DNA from: Chloroflexota bacterium
Lineage (GTDB): Bacteria > Chloroflexota > Dehalococcoidia > Lucifugimonadales > Lucifugimonadaceae
Assembly (NCBI GenBank): GCA_029262715.1
Contig: JAJCYX010000468.1
Coordinates: 1 to 5,957, forward strand
Direction: 5' to 3'
DNA length: 5,957 nucleotides
Below the pieces are notes generated by a model. That model saw only the letters and a program-made list of their open reading frames with translations, searched no databases and was not told the DNA's origin. Both the position numbers and the translations under genes were made by a program. Positions 1 through 5,409 of the stretch are shown here, one piece after another; the first letter of the stretch is position 1, and every line of letters starts with the position of its first letter.

Positions 1-15
1 CGTTCAGATAGCGAT

Positions 16-597
16 CTACTGCCCAGTCGGCTCTTCGCCCGGGCGATACGGGATCACGAAGTCAGCACCATCGAACGTTGTAAGCAGCTCGACACGGACG
101 CCATTGAGCCGATCTCGGGCGCCGTCGGAAAAGTTACACAATTGGATCGAAATACACTCTGAACTGTGGTCGATCTGAATCTGGTTCAAGCCGGTGCAGC
201 TGGTCGCTATCGCATCGGCAAACACTCCTTCAGGAAGCTGCGCCAGGTTGCCCGAATCGCACGGGCCAGCGGTGAACGACGTGAGATTCCAGGCAGCCGG
301 GCTATCGGCAGCCTCCAGGTCTTCGATCTGGTCGAGCATCCATGGAACGATCAGGCTTGGCACAAGCACGCTGGAGCTCAATAGACCGAACTCATTTTGG
401 AATGCCTCAGACTCAGCCCGGCTCTGGAAACTCCCTTGTGTGGTCGAAACCCAGCTGGGCACAAGTAGCGCCAGCGGGATGACCAACACGGCAGCGATGA
501 TGAGGCCAATTGTCATCATCGAAGGATTACGGAGTTCTCGTCTGAAACGGGCTATGAGGGGCTCGTTATCAGAAATGCCAGTCGGAGTATTTGCCAT
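16..597 (-). CDS. Hypothetical single-pass membrane protein with extracytoplasmic domain
   Basis: I do not recognise this 193-residue protein. Residues 1-27 are polar and carry several Arg (RFRRELR near 17-23). One hydrophobic segment follows at about 28-50 (MTIGLIIAAVLVIPLALLVP), then a roughly 140-residue region with four Cys (113, 134, 148, 154) and an acidic, Pro-rich tail (RPGEEP). The basic side preceding the membrane segment predicts a cytoplasmic N-terminus and an exported C-terminal domain, in which the Cys could form disulfides; this is inference. A second mildly hydrophobic stretch at 71-87 may be buried or membrane-associated. The start used is the first ATG; no clear Shine-Dalgarno precedes it, so a start nearer Met27/Met28 cannot be excluded. 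It lies 191 bp downstream of the enolase-superfamily gene on the same strand, and co-transcription is uncertain. The reading frame and hydrophobic pattern look like a real gene, but no function can be assigned. Confidence 0.65.
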   Translation of the reverse strand: MANTPTGISDNEPLIARFRRELRNPSMMTIGLIIAAVLVIPLALLVPSWVSTTQGSFQSRAESEAFQNEFGLLSSSVLVPSLIVPWMLDQIEDLEAADSPAAWNLTSFTAGPCDSGNLAQLPEGVFADAIATSCTGLNQIQIDHSSECISIQLCNFSDGARDRLNGVRVELLTTFDGADFVIPYRPGEEPTGQ

Positions 598-788
598 GGA
601 TCGTCAGTGTCGCCGATGAAGAGTGATAGATGGTGCTCGCGTAGTTCTACGATATTGCGAGTGGTTCCGACCTTTTCAGAGTAGCTCAAAACTCTGCGGA
701 TACGCGACGAATTGATGAGTCATTCATCTCGTGTCAACGAGCCGCCTGTGAAGCACCAGAGTTGACGATAGCCCGGAGGTAATGAATC
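598..788. other. Intergenic spacer with a small hairpin (677-696)
   Basis: This 191-bp stretch separates the enolase-superfamily gene from the membrane-protein gene and holds no credible ORF. A perfect 6-bp inverted repeat (cagagt at 677-682, actctg at 691-696, 8-nt loop) could form a weak stem-loop. It lacks a T tract on the minus strand, so it is not a convincing intrinsic terminator for the upstream gene. A smaller palindrome (gatga/tcatc, 714-728) is also present. No promoter could be assigned with confidence. Confidence 0.35.
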
Positions 789-1979
789 TCAGTAGGGCTC
801 AACCCTGAAACGAGATACAACCTCTTCATTCAGTTCAAACCCGAGACCGGGCCTGTCTGGCACTTCGAGAGTGCCGTCAGAACGCAATTCCAGCCGTGGT
901 ACGAGCAGGTCGGTGATGGCATCTGAGTGCGGGAAGGCCAGCGGGAACTCGATGAACGGTGTCGCCGGACTGATCGCGGCGACCTGTATCTCAGCAGCCA
1001 CTCCGCCAACATGACACCACGCGTGCGGGATGCACAGCGCGCCATAACGATAGGCGTCCTCTGCAATGTTCAGCATTTCGTGTATTCCGCCGGCTCGCAC
1101 TGAACTCGGCTGCACAACGTCGACGCGGCCTCTGCGCAGCAGGTCCGCAAACTCGTGCCGACCTGCAAAACCCCAGTCCCCGACCGCGATTCTGACATCG
1201 GTGGCATCGGCCAGCCGGGCGTAGCCTTCGATGTTGTCCGCGGGCAGCGGAGCCTCAATGAAGTACGGGCGAAATTGCTCGATAGCGTTGATCGTTTGAA
1301 GCGCCTGCCCAACGTCACTCCAGCGGTTCTGCACATCGATCATCAGTTCTCGCTCGTCACCGAGAACATCACGCGCTGCCTCGATCACGGCGATATCGGT
1401 CTTCAGATCGACATTTGCGAACTGTCCGGGCCACTCTTCGATTTTTACTGCACGCGCTCCGGCATCGATTGCCATCTGCACCCGTTCACGCAGTTGGGAG
1501 ATGTCGTCACCGGGCGGATATACGGTTACATACGGCGTTACGCTGGCGGGAGCCTCTGCAGGTGTCGCTGTTGTCGTGAATGAGCGCCAGGCGAGCCTGT
1601 GGACTGGCAGCCCGGCGGCCTTGCCTGCGATGTCCCAGAGAGCGGTTTCAACGGCACCCATTGCGCCGATGACCACGCCTCGGCGTCCGTAGAGACCGGT
1701 GGCGTTGTACATTTTCTGCCAGAGTCGCTGCACTTCCCGGGGGTCTTCTCCGAGCAGTAGTGCCTTGAGACCCATCGAATTGTCAACCACGGCCTGTATG
1801 ACGAGTGAAGGCGCTTCGCACTGACCGATGCCGCTTGTGCCTTCGTCTGTGTGGACGCGGACGAGTGTGAAGTCGTACCCGGCGGCAACTCCGGCGTCAA
1901 ATGCGCCGATGTTCCATGATGCGACCGTGCCGTCGCCGGTGTCACGCAGCGCTATTACTTCGATATCGGTGATTTTCAT
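789..1979 (-). CDS. Mandelate racemase/muconate lactonizing enzyme-family protein (enolase superfamily)
   Basis: This 396-residue protein has the usual length and layout of the family: an N-terminal capping domain (about 1-125, starting MKITDIEVIALR, with the conserved A(V/L)E-x-ALWDIAGK stretch near 109-120) and a C-terminal (beta/alpha)7-beta barrel. The family abstracts a proton alpha to a carboxylate, with Mg2+ stabilising the enolate; many members dehydrate or epimerise sugar acids in the cytoplasm. Aligned by eye, the metal ligands are Asp215 (IDVQNRW), Glu242 (IEAPLP) and Asp268 (VGDW). Lys179 (AVKIEE) and His319 (IPHAW) fall at the acid/base positions. Unusual features are Glu181 where KxK members have the second Lys, and Ser292 (QPSS) where the Asp of the His-Asp dyad normally sits. 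The substrate cannot be named. The start is the only family-like one, though no strong Shine-Dalgarno precedes it. The gene lies 60 bp after the PPOX gene and is probably in its operon. Confidence 0.93.
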   Translation of the reverse strand: MKITDIEVIALRDTGDGTVASWNIGAFDAGVAAGYDFTLVRVHTDEGTSGIGQCEAPSLVIQAVVDNSMGLKALLLGEDPREVQRLWQKMYNATGLYGRRGVVIGAMGAVETALWDIAGKAAGLPVHRLAWRSFTTTATPAEAPASVTPYVTVYPPGDDISQLRERVQMAIDAGARAVKIEEWPGQFANVDLKTDIAVIEAARDVLGDERELMIDVQNRWSDVGQALQTINAIEQFRPYFIEAPLPADNIEGYARLADATDVRIAVGDWGFAGRHEFADLLRRGRVDVVQPSSVRAGGIHEMLNIAEDAYRYGALCIPHAWCHVGGVAAEIQVAAISPATPFIEFPLAFPHSDAITDLLVPRLELRSDGTLEVPDRPGLGFELNEEVVSRFRVEPY

Positions 1980-2039
1980 GGGAGAAGAGGATAACCGGAT
2001 TCCGAGTGGGAATTCGCACAGGACTGTGAATCAGCGGCG

Positions 2040-2456
2040 CTAACTGTTTCGGCGCACGATTCGGTCTGGCTTGAGCCAGAGGACTATGCGTTGCTCGGTG
2101 TCTTTCATACGCTGGATATATGCATCGGCCTGTTCAGCCGGTAGATGTCGATCCAGTATCGCTCTCGTTGGACCCCAGATCTGGTCGTCGTCCTGTATCT
2201 CGATGTTGCCTCGCAACAGAACATAGTCGCTGGCCATCGGCTCTTCGTAGATCAGCACTGTCGCTCGAGGGTCACGAGAGAAATTCTTGTTCTTGAGTCG
2301 ATTTTTTGTGGTTGAGACGCTGAGACGCTCGCCGTCCCAGTTGAACCAGTTCGGTGTGACCTGCGGATATCCCGACTCGCTGTTCGCTGTTACGACTGCA
2401 ATGCGTGGCGTTGCCAAAAATTCATTGAGAAACGCTATCTGTTCTGGAGTTGGCAT
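2040..2456 (-). CDS. PPOX-class (pyridoxamine 5'-phosphate oxidase-like) flavin/F420-binding oxidoreductase
   Basis: This 138-residue protein fits the small split-barrel PPOX family, closest in pattern to Rv1155-like F420-dependent members. Conserved stretches in order: N-terminal helix and strand (FLATPRIAVVTAN, 13-25), GYPQVTPNWFNWDGERL (29-45), STTKNRLKNKN (48-58; a basic segment where the family contacts cofactor phosphates), RDPRATVLI (61-69), YVLLRGNIEI (78-87) and the C-terminal strand (IVLWLKPDRIV, 124-134). Members work as cytoplasmic homodimers and reduce small substrates using F420 or FMN; neither cofactor nor substrate can be settled here. The ATG at 2456 is preferred over an upstream in-frame start at 2669, because AGGAGA lies about 6 nt before it and all family homology starts there. 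The longer frame would only translate the inverted-repeat element. The gene is followed after 60 bp by the enolase-superfamily gene, with no visible terminator between them, suggesting co-transcription. Confidence 0.88.
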   Translation of the reverse strand: MPTPEQIAFLNEFLATPRIAVVTANSESGYPQVTPNWFNWDGERLSVSTTKNRLKNKNFSRDPRATVLIYEEPMASDYVLLRGNIEIQDDDQIWGPTRAILDRHLPAEQADAYIQRMKDTEQRIVLWLKPDRIVRRNS

Positions 2457-2462
2457 ATATCG

Positions 2463-2468
2463 TCTCCT
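2463..2468 (-). promoter_or_regulatory. Ribosome binding site for the PPOX gene
   Basis: On the minus strand AGGAGA lies about 6 nt before the ATG at 2456. It decides the start: the in-frame upstream extension to 2669 is rejected because it lies in repeat-like DNA and has no family homology. Confidence 0.75.
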
Positions 2469-2485
2469 GTTTGGAGGCATTGTAG

Positions 2486-2502
2486 GCCGCGTGCGGCTTT
2501 TT
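2486..2502 (+). terminator. Terminator-like hairpin at the left end of the element (pointing inward)
   Basis: GCCGC (2486-2490), a GT loop, GCGGC (2493-2497) and five T's (2498-2502) have the form of a short intrinsic terminator on the plus strand. No plus-strand gene is seen upstream, so it probably exists as the mirror of the hairpin at the other end of the element rather than serving a neighbour. The stem is short, which limits confidence. Confidence 0.4.
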
Positions 2503-2561
2503 CCGATGTGTCTCAAGTAACCCATCATTTGAAAAGTGGCAGTGCCACTTTCGTCCTGAGC
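2486..2561 (+). repeat. Left inverted-repeat arm
   Basis: This arm runs from a GCCGC-GT-GCGGC-TTTTT hairpin (2486-2502) to TTCGTCCTGAGC (2550-2561). It includes the 19-nt odd palindrome aaagtggcagtgccacttt at 2533-2551. It matches the reverse complement of 2719-2800 with a few small gaps; the right arm has about six extra bases between the GTGGCxxxGCCAC stem and the TTCGTCC block. Confidence 0.65.
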
Positions 2562-2718
2562 CAGTGCGAAGGCGGCCAGCCGCGTTTTCAATCGAACGGC
2601 AACCTTGCAACCCGCTGCCAAACAACAACGACACGTGTCATCCCGACCGATGCGGACAAGACTTGCCATTGAGATTGCCCCTCACACCGGGTCCTTCTGA
2701 CCCGCAAGCGGGTACCCC

Positions 2719-2800
2719 GCTCAGGACGAAGGGTGGGTGGCATAGCCACTTTTTCATTCCAGCAGCAACTTGTGACACACCGCAAAAAGCGGCTTGCCGC
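2719..2800 (-). repeat. Right inverted-repeat arm
   Basis: Read on the minus strand from 2800, this arm shows GCGGCaaGCCGC, TTTTT, the GTGTGTCACAAGT block, AAAAAGTGGC, TAT, GCCAC and finally TTCGTCCTGAGC. This is the same order as the left arm on the plus strand. Its outer hairpin starts one base after the permease stop codon. Confidence 0.65.
2784..2800 (-). terminator. Intrinsic terminator of the SulP gene, inside the element end
   Basis: On the minus strand the permease stop TAG is followed after one base by GCGGC-AA-GCCGC (or GCGG with a CAAG tetraloop) and then TTTTT. This is a compact GC hairpin plus U-tract, correctly oriented for the permease transcript. The stem is only 4-5 bp, so efficiency is uncertain. 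Confidence 0.65.
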
Positions 2801-2801
2801 A

Positions 2802-4346
2802 CTAGTGGCCGTCGCCTCCGGCACCCAGTTCTGGAACAGTGACTCTGTAACTGGGATCCAGTTCGGGGTCTGAGTCGACGATAGCGTTTGCGTTATTCAG
2901 GATGCGCTGACAGTTGGGGCTCAGATGCAGCAAGTGAAGCTTCTTACCCGCTTTGTCATAGCGCTGCGCAAGGCCGACAATCGCCTCGATACCCGAATGA
3001 TCCCAGACGCGGGAGTGTCGGAAATCAATAACAATCTCGGCTGGGTCATGTGGCGGGTGGAACAGGTCCTTAAACGCAGTTACGGAAGCGAAAAAGAGCT
3101 GTCCGTGAAGCGTGTAGACGCGGCGGTCAGGCGTACTTTCGGCAGAGACTTCAACATATATCGAGCGAGCCGTGTTCCATGCGAACACCAGTGCAGACAC
3201 GATGACGCCGACAACCACCGCAATAGCGAGGTCGGTCGCAACAGTCACAGCAGAGACCAGGATCATCACTAGTGCGTCTGAGACTGGCACTTTCTTGATA
3301 ATCCGCAGGCTCGACCACGAGAACGTGCCGATCACAACCACGAACATGACACCAACGAGGGCGGCGATTGGGATTCGCTCGATCAGCGAAGATGCCGCCA
3401 GGATGTACACAAGCAGCAATACCGCCGCTACGACGCCGGAAAGCCGCCAGCGAGCACCCGATTTGATGTTGATCATGCTCTGGCCGATCATGGCGCACCC
3501 GCCCATGCCGCCAAAGAAGCCCGTGAGTATGTTTGCAGCACCCTGCGAAACGCATTCCCGGTTGTTCTGACCCTTGGTCTCGGTTATGCCGTCGATGAGC
3601 GAAGAGGTTAGTAGGGATTCGATCAGGCCGATTCCAGCCAGTATGAATGCGAACGGTACGATGATGCGGAACGTTTCAAACGTAAACGGCACATCAGGTA
3701 CGCCGAATGTCGGCAGTCCGCCGGAGATGCTCGAGAGGTCACCAACGCTCGGTGTATCGATGCCTCCGAAGATGACGACTACAGAGACAACGACGATTCC
3801 AGCCAGCGCTGCCGGGAAGCGTCGGGTGAACCTGGGCAGCAGGTAGATCACCACCATCGTGACCGCAATCAGGCCCAGCATGATGGCAATATCACCGACT
3901 GGGAGCCATTGCTCGTGACCGTCCGCGCCCTCGAACTTAAAGCTTTCAAGCTGTGCCAGGAAGATGACAATCGCCAGTCCATTGACGAATCCGAGCATCA
4001 CCGGATACGGCACCATACGGATCAGCTTGCCCTGTCTCAGAACGCCAACGGCGATCTGGATAATCCCCATGAGGACGACAGTGATGAACAGGAACTCAAT
4101 CCCGTGGTCTCTAACCAGCGCAACCATGACTACGGCGAGCGCGCCAGTAGCGCCCGAGATCATTCCGGGGCGACCGCCGGTGAGTGAGGTTATTAGGCCA
4201 ACGATGAATGCGGCGTGGAGCCCAACCAGGGGTGGAACTCCAGCTACGAAGGCGAAAGCGACCGCCTCGGGCACCAGCGCCAGCGAGACGGTGAGACCGG
4301 CCAGGACCTCAACGCGGATCCGGGACGGCAGTGAAATGTCCTGCAT
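2802..4346 (-). CDS. SulP-family inorganic anion permease with C-terminal STAS domain
   Basis: This 514-residue inner-membrane transporter has the standard size for short bacterial SulP proteins, which move sulfate, bicarbonate or other anions, often with Na+ or H+. Hydrophobic segments run from about residue 14 to 390, roughly 11-14 membrane passes of the UraA-like fold. Recognisable motifs are the first-helix LVPEAVAFAFVAGVPPL (24-40), GMISGATGA (61-69), GIGLIESLLTSSL (238-250) and the family-typical stretch from NNRECVSQGA (261-270) through GGMGGCAMIGQS (279-290) to NIKSG and RLSG (293-304). A cytoplasmic STAS domain follows (about 405-495), with the conserved DHSGIEAI at 449-456, where members of this domain family often carry a phosphorylatable or contact Ser. 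The substrate cannot be deduced. The start is the first ATG; no strong Shine-Dalgarno is seen. The gene is divergent from the arrestin-like pair and ends against a repeat element. Confidence 0.95.
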   Translation of the reverse strand: MQDISLPSRIRVEVLAGLTVSLALVPEAVAFAFVAGVPPLVGLHAAFIVGLITSLTGGRPGMISGATGALAVVMVALVRDHGIEFLFITVVLMGIIQIAVGVLRQGKLIRMVPYPVMLGFVNGLAIVIFLAQLESFKFEGADGHEQWLPVGDIAIMLGLIAVTMVVIYLLPRFTRRFPAALAGIVVVSVVVIFGGIDTPSVGDLSSISGGLPTFGVPDVPFTFETFRIIVPFAFILAGIGLIESLLTSSLIDGITETKGQNNRECVSQGAANILTGFFGGMGGCAMIGQSMINIKSGARWRLSGVVAAVLLLVYILAASSLIERIPIAALVGVMFVVVIGTFSWSSLRIIKKVPVSDALVMILVSAVTVATDLAIAVVVGVIVSALVFAWNTARSIYVEVSAESTPDRRVYTLHGQLFFASVTAFKDLFHPPHDPAEIVIDFRHSRVWDHSGIEAIVGLAQRYDKAGKKLHLLHLSPNCQRILNNANAIVDSDPELDPSYRVTVPELGAGGDGH

Positions 4347-4542
4347 GAACTATCCGAACAACGTGAAAAAACTACAAACAGCTATCAGTTGTACACGAAA
4401 TTAATCGAAATTGGTGAGTCTCGTGTGACGGTTTTCAGCCGATTTAGTCTGCGCAAGCTCCAGAGGTTGTAGGTCAGAATACAGCTTTAGATTCGGTTCC
4501 CCACGCCTGACTACGCCTCCAGCCAGAGTGAGAAGTGGTTCG

Positions 4543-4590
4543 CCATCCGCCCGTGCTCAACCAGTGCTCAGCCGGATGGGGTAACTGGTT
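4543..4590. repeat. Nested inverted and direct repeats (possible structured RNA or operator)
   Basis: CCATCCG (4543-4549) is complementary to CGGATGG (4573-4579), and AACCAGT (4559-4565) is complementary to ACTGGTT (4584-4590). The two pairings interleave (pseudoknot-like) or are alternatives. Inside them GTGCTCA occurs twice, 11 bp apart (4553-4559 and 4564-4570), and TGCTCA again at 4593-4598. The 11-bp period is close to one helical turn. Confidence 0.35.
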
Positions 4591-4660
4591 ATTGCTCAAG
4601 TAATTAGCGGAATATGCGCGCGTCATGGTCACTGAAACAAGCCGCCTCAACCGTTTCGCA

Positions 4661-4697
4661 CTGATAGTTGCATTAGCGCGTTCTGATAAGTTGCATT
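4661..4697 (+). repeat. Direct repeat CTGATA(A)GTTGCATT, candidate operator
   Basis: ctgatagttgcatt (4661-4674) and ctgataagttgcatt (4683-4697) are near-identical and start 22 bp apart, about two turns of DNA. They end about 72 bp before the first arrestin-like start codon, a position suited to a transcription-factor site. Binding is inference. Confidence 0.4.
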
Positions 4698-4755
4698 TGA
4701 ACTCTGCTATCCAGTTCCGCCGTAACACTTTTTACCGAACCGATACCGCTAGAAC

Positions 4756-4760
4756 GGAGA
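4756..4760 (+). promoter_or_regulatory. Ribosome binding site of the first arrestin-like gene
   Basis: GGAGA ends 9 nt before the ATG at 4770. The resulting N-terminus (MPIG) matches that of the second copy (MPVG), supporting this start. Confidence 0.65.
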
Positions 4761-4769
4761 ACGAGATAT

Positions 4770-5273
4770 ATGCCAATAGGCATGTTCAAGTCTGTGCCTA
4801 AAGTGGACATCCACTTCGAGCGGGATTCCTATAGACCCGGTGACGAACTACGGGTCAGGCTCACGTTCCACACGAGCCGTCCGGGAATGAGCGTCCGGCG
4901 GGCCGTCGTGGACCTCGTGCTTGAAAACCGATACACACAGTCTTCGGTTGTCAGTGTCATCGATGTTCGAGCTTCAGCAGGCGTATTCAGAGGTGCATCA
5001 GGCGCGCCGATGGGCCGTATGCCACCAACGGCCAGGTCAAACCAGAGGATCACGCAGGAGCGTGTCGACCGCAACATCATCGGTCAGGAGAGACTGTTCC
5101 AGGACGGGATAATTAGACACCGTACGGAAATCTTTGACCTGAGCTTTGAGATCAAGCCCCCACCTGTAATTCGAACTACTGAGCGACGGCTCTCTTACGC
5201 AATAAGCGTTCACCTTGATCTGCCCCGTATGCGAGACGTTGAGATACACAAGTCGGTACCAGTGCAGCTCTAG
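4770..5273 (+). CDS. Arrestin-like / Spo0M-like beta-sandwich protein, copy 1
   Basis: This is a 167-residue soluble protein with no signal peptide or membrane segment. Its first half (VDIHFERDSYRPGDELRVRL at 12-31, then RRAVVDLVLENRY at 43-55) alternates hydrophobic and polar residues and carries the Y-x-PGD-x-L-x-V-x-(L/V) signature seen at the start of arrestin-fold domains. The end (RRLSYAISVHLDLPRMRD, 139-156) resembles the strand in arrestin-like proteins that precedes a Pro-turn. I infer one arrestin-like beta-sandwich, used by related proteins for protein binding or scaffolding; there are no catalytic motifs. A Gly/Ala/Pro/Met-rich linker (about 68-89) divides the conserved N- and C-terminal blocks. 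A good GGAGA ribosome site supports the start, and the stop is a double TAGTAG. A paralogue follows 136 bp downstream. The family assignment is by pattern only and could be wrong; that it is a real gene is secured by codon-level conservation with its duplicate. Confidence 0.8.
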   Translation: MPIGMFKSVPKVDIHFERDSYRPGDELRVRLTFHTSRPGMSVRRAVVDLVLENRYTQSSVVSVIDVRASAGVFRGASGAPMGRMPPTARSNQRITQERVDRNIIGQERLFQDGIIRHRTEIFDLSFEIKPPPVIRTTERRLSYAISVHLDLPRMRDVEIHKSVPVQL

Positions 5274-5409
5274 TAGCTCCTCAGCGATGTATGAATCAGG
5301 CATGGTTGCCGGGTTCTGGCAACACGCCAAGTAGCGCCATCGCCCAAGTCCGCGCGTTAAAGATCGATCGGGTCAATCAAGTCAGACGAGCAGATGGGAG
5401 GTGGTTCAG
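5274..5409 (+). other. Spacer between the tandem copies, with a weak hairpin
   Basis: This 136-bp spacer has no ORF of note. gttgcc (5305-5310) and ggcaac (5318-5323) can form a 6-bp stem with a 7-nt loop. No T tract follows, so it is not a clear terminator, and the second copy could be co-transcribed. The sequence is unlike the leader of copy 1, so the duplicated unit seems limited to the coding region. Confidence 0.4.
5396..5404 (+). promoter_or_regulatory. Strong ribosome binding site of the second arrestin-like copy
   Basis: GGGAGGTGG places GGAGG 8 nt before the ATG at 5410. The GTG at 5401 is part of this Shine-Dalgarno and so is not the start. An intact, strong ribosome site is notable for a gene that carries an internal stop. 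Confidence 0.75.

Larger units (their letters stand above)
2486..2800. mobile_element. MITE-like non-coding element with long imperfect terminal inverted repeats
   Basis: The two flanks of this 315-bp block are inverted copies of each other. Reading inward from each end, both show a GC-rich short hairpin, GCTTTTT, then xCGxTGTGTCxCAAGT, a diverged middle, AAAAGTGGCxxTGCCAC, and TTCGTCCTGAGC. The left arm spans 2486-2561 and the right arm 2719-2800. The core (2562-2718) has no family-like protein and contains a further hairpin (acccgc at 2700-2705 with gcgggt at 2708-2713). The arrangement resembles a miniature inverted-repeat transposable element or a dispersed intergenic repeat. TA dinucleotides lie just outside both ends (2483-2484 and 2803-2804), which could be a target duplication, but two bases are weak evidence. 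The arms have diverged by substitutions and small indels, so this may be an old insertion, or two oppositely oriented copies of one repeat. It separates the permease gene from the PPOX gene. Confidence 0.6.
4347..4769. promoter_or_regulatory. Divergent intergenic region with direct repeats and a nested stem-loop
   Basis: This 423-bp region between the minus-strand permease and the plus-strand arrestin-like pair must hold both promoters, although I cannot assign -35/-10 boxes convincingly. Near the permease, CGAAATT occurs twice (4396-4402 and 4406-4412), 10 bp apart. In the middle, a nested stem-loop potential lies at 4543-4590. Nearer the arrestin-like gene, a 14-15-bp direct repeat occurs at 4661-4697. 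An 84-codon minus-strand frame (4474-4728) shows no protein-like character and is not called. Confidence 0.5.

Noticed and set aside
775..807. GGAGG followed by ATG on the plus strand near 775, resembling a gene start
   Set aside because: The spacing is too short and the frame closes after eight codons.
1155..1583. Plus-strand frames inside the enolase-superfamily gene, and similar antisense frames inside the permease gene (3172-3570, 3964-4404)
   Set aside because: They are antisense shadows of well-supported genes with no recognisable protein pattern.
2040..2669. Longer PPOX reading frame starting at 2669
   Set aside because: The extra N-terminus is translation of the inverted-repeat element. 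The internal ATG at 2456 has a good Shine-Dalgarno and begins the family homology.
4530..4600. tRNA-like GGTTCG segment in the intergenic region
   Set aside because: No cloverleaf with matching acceptor, D and anticodon arms can be formed around it.
4474..4728. 84-codon minus-strand frame in the divergent intergenic region
   Set aside because: It has an Arg/Trp/Ser-rich composition without domain-like pattern and no good ribosome site, and it overlaps the repeats and candidate operator of the neighbouring genes.
4829..5080. Minus-strand frames opposite both arrestin-like copies (4829-5080 and 5469-5696), which resemble each other
   Set aside because: Their similarity follows from the duplication of the plus-strand gene; codon changes are silent on the plus strand, not on this one.
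5401..5409. GTG start for the second arrestin-like copy
   Set aside because: This GTG lies within the Shine-Dalgarno GGGAGGTGG. The ATG at 5410 gives an N-terminus matching copy 1.
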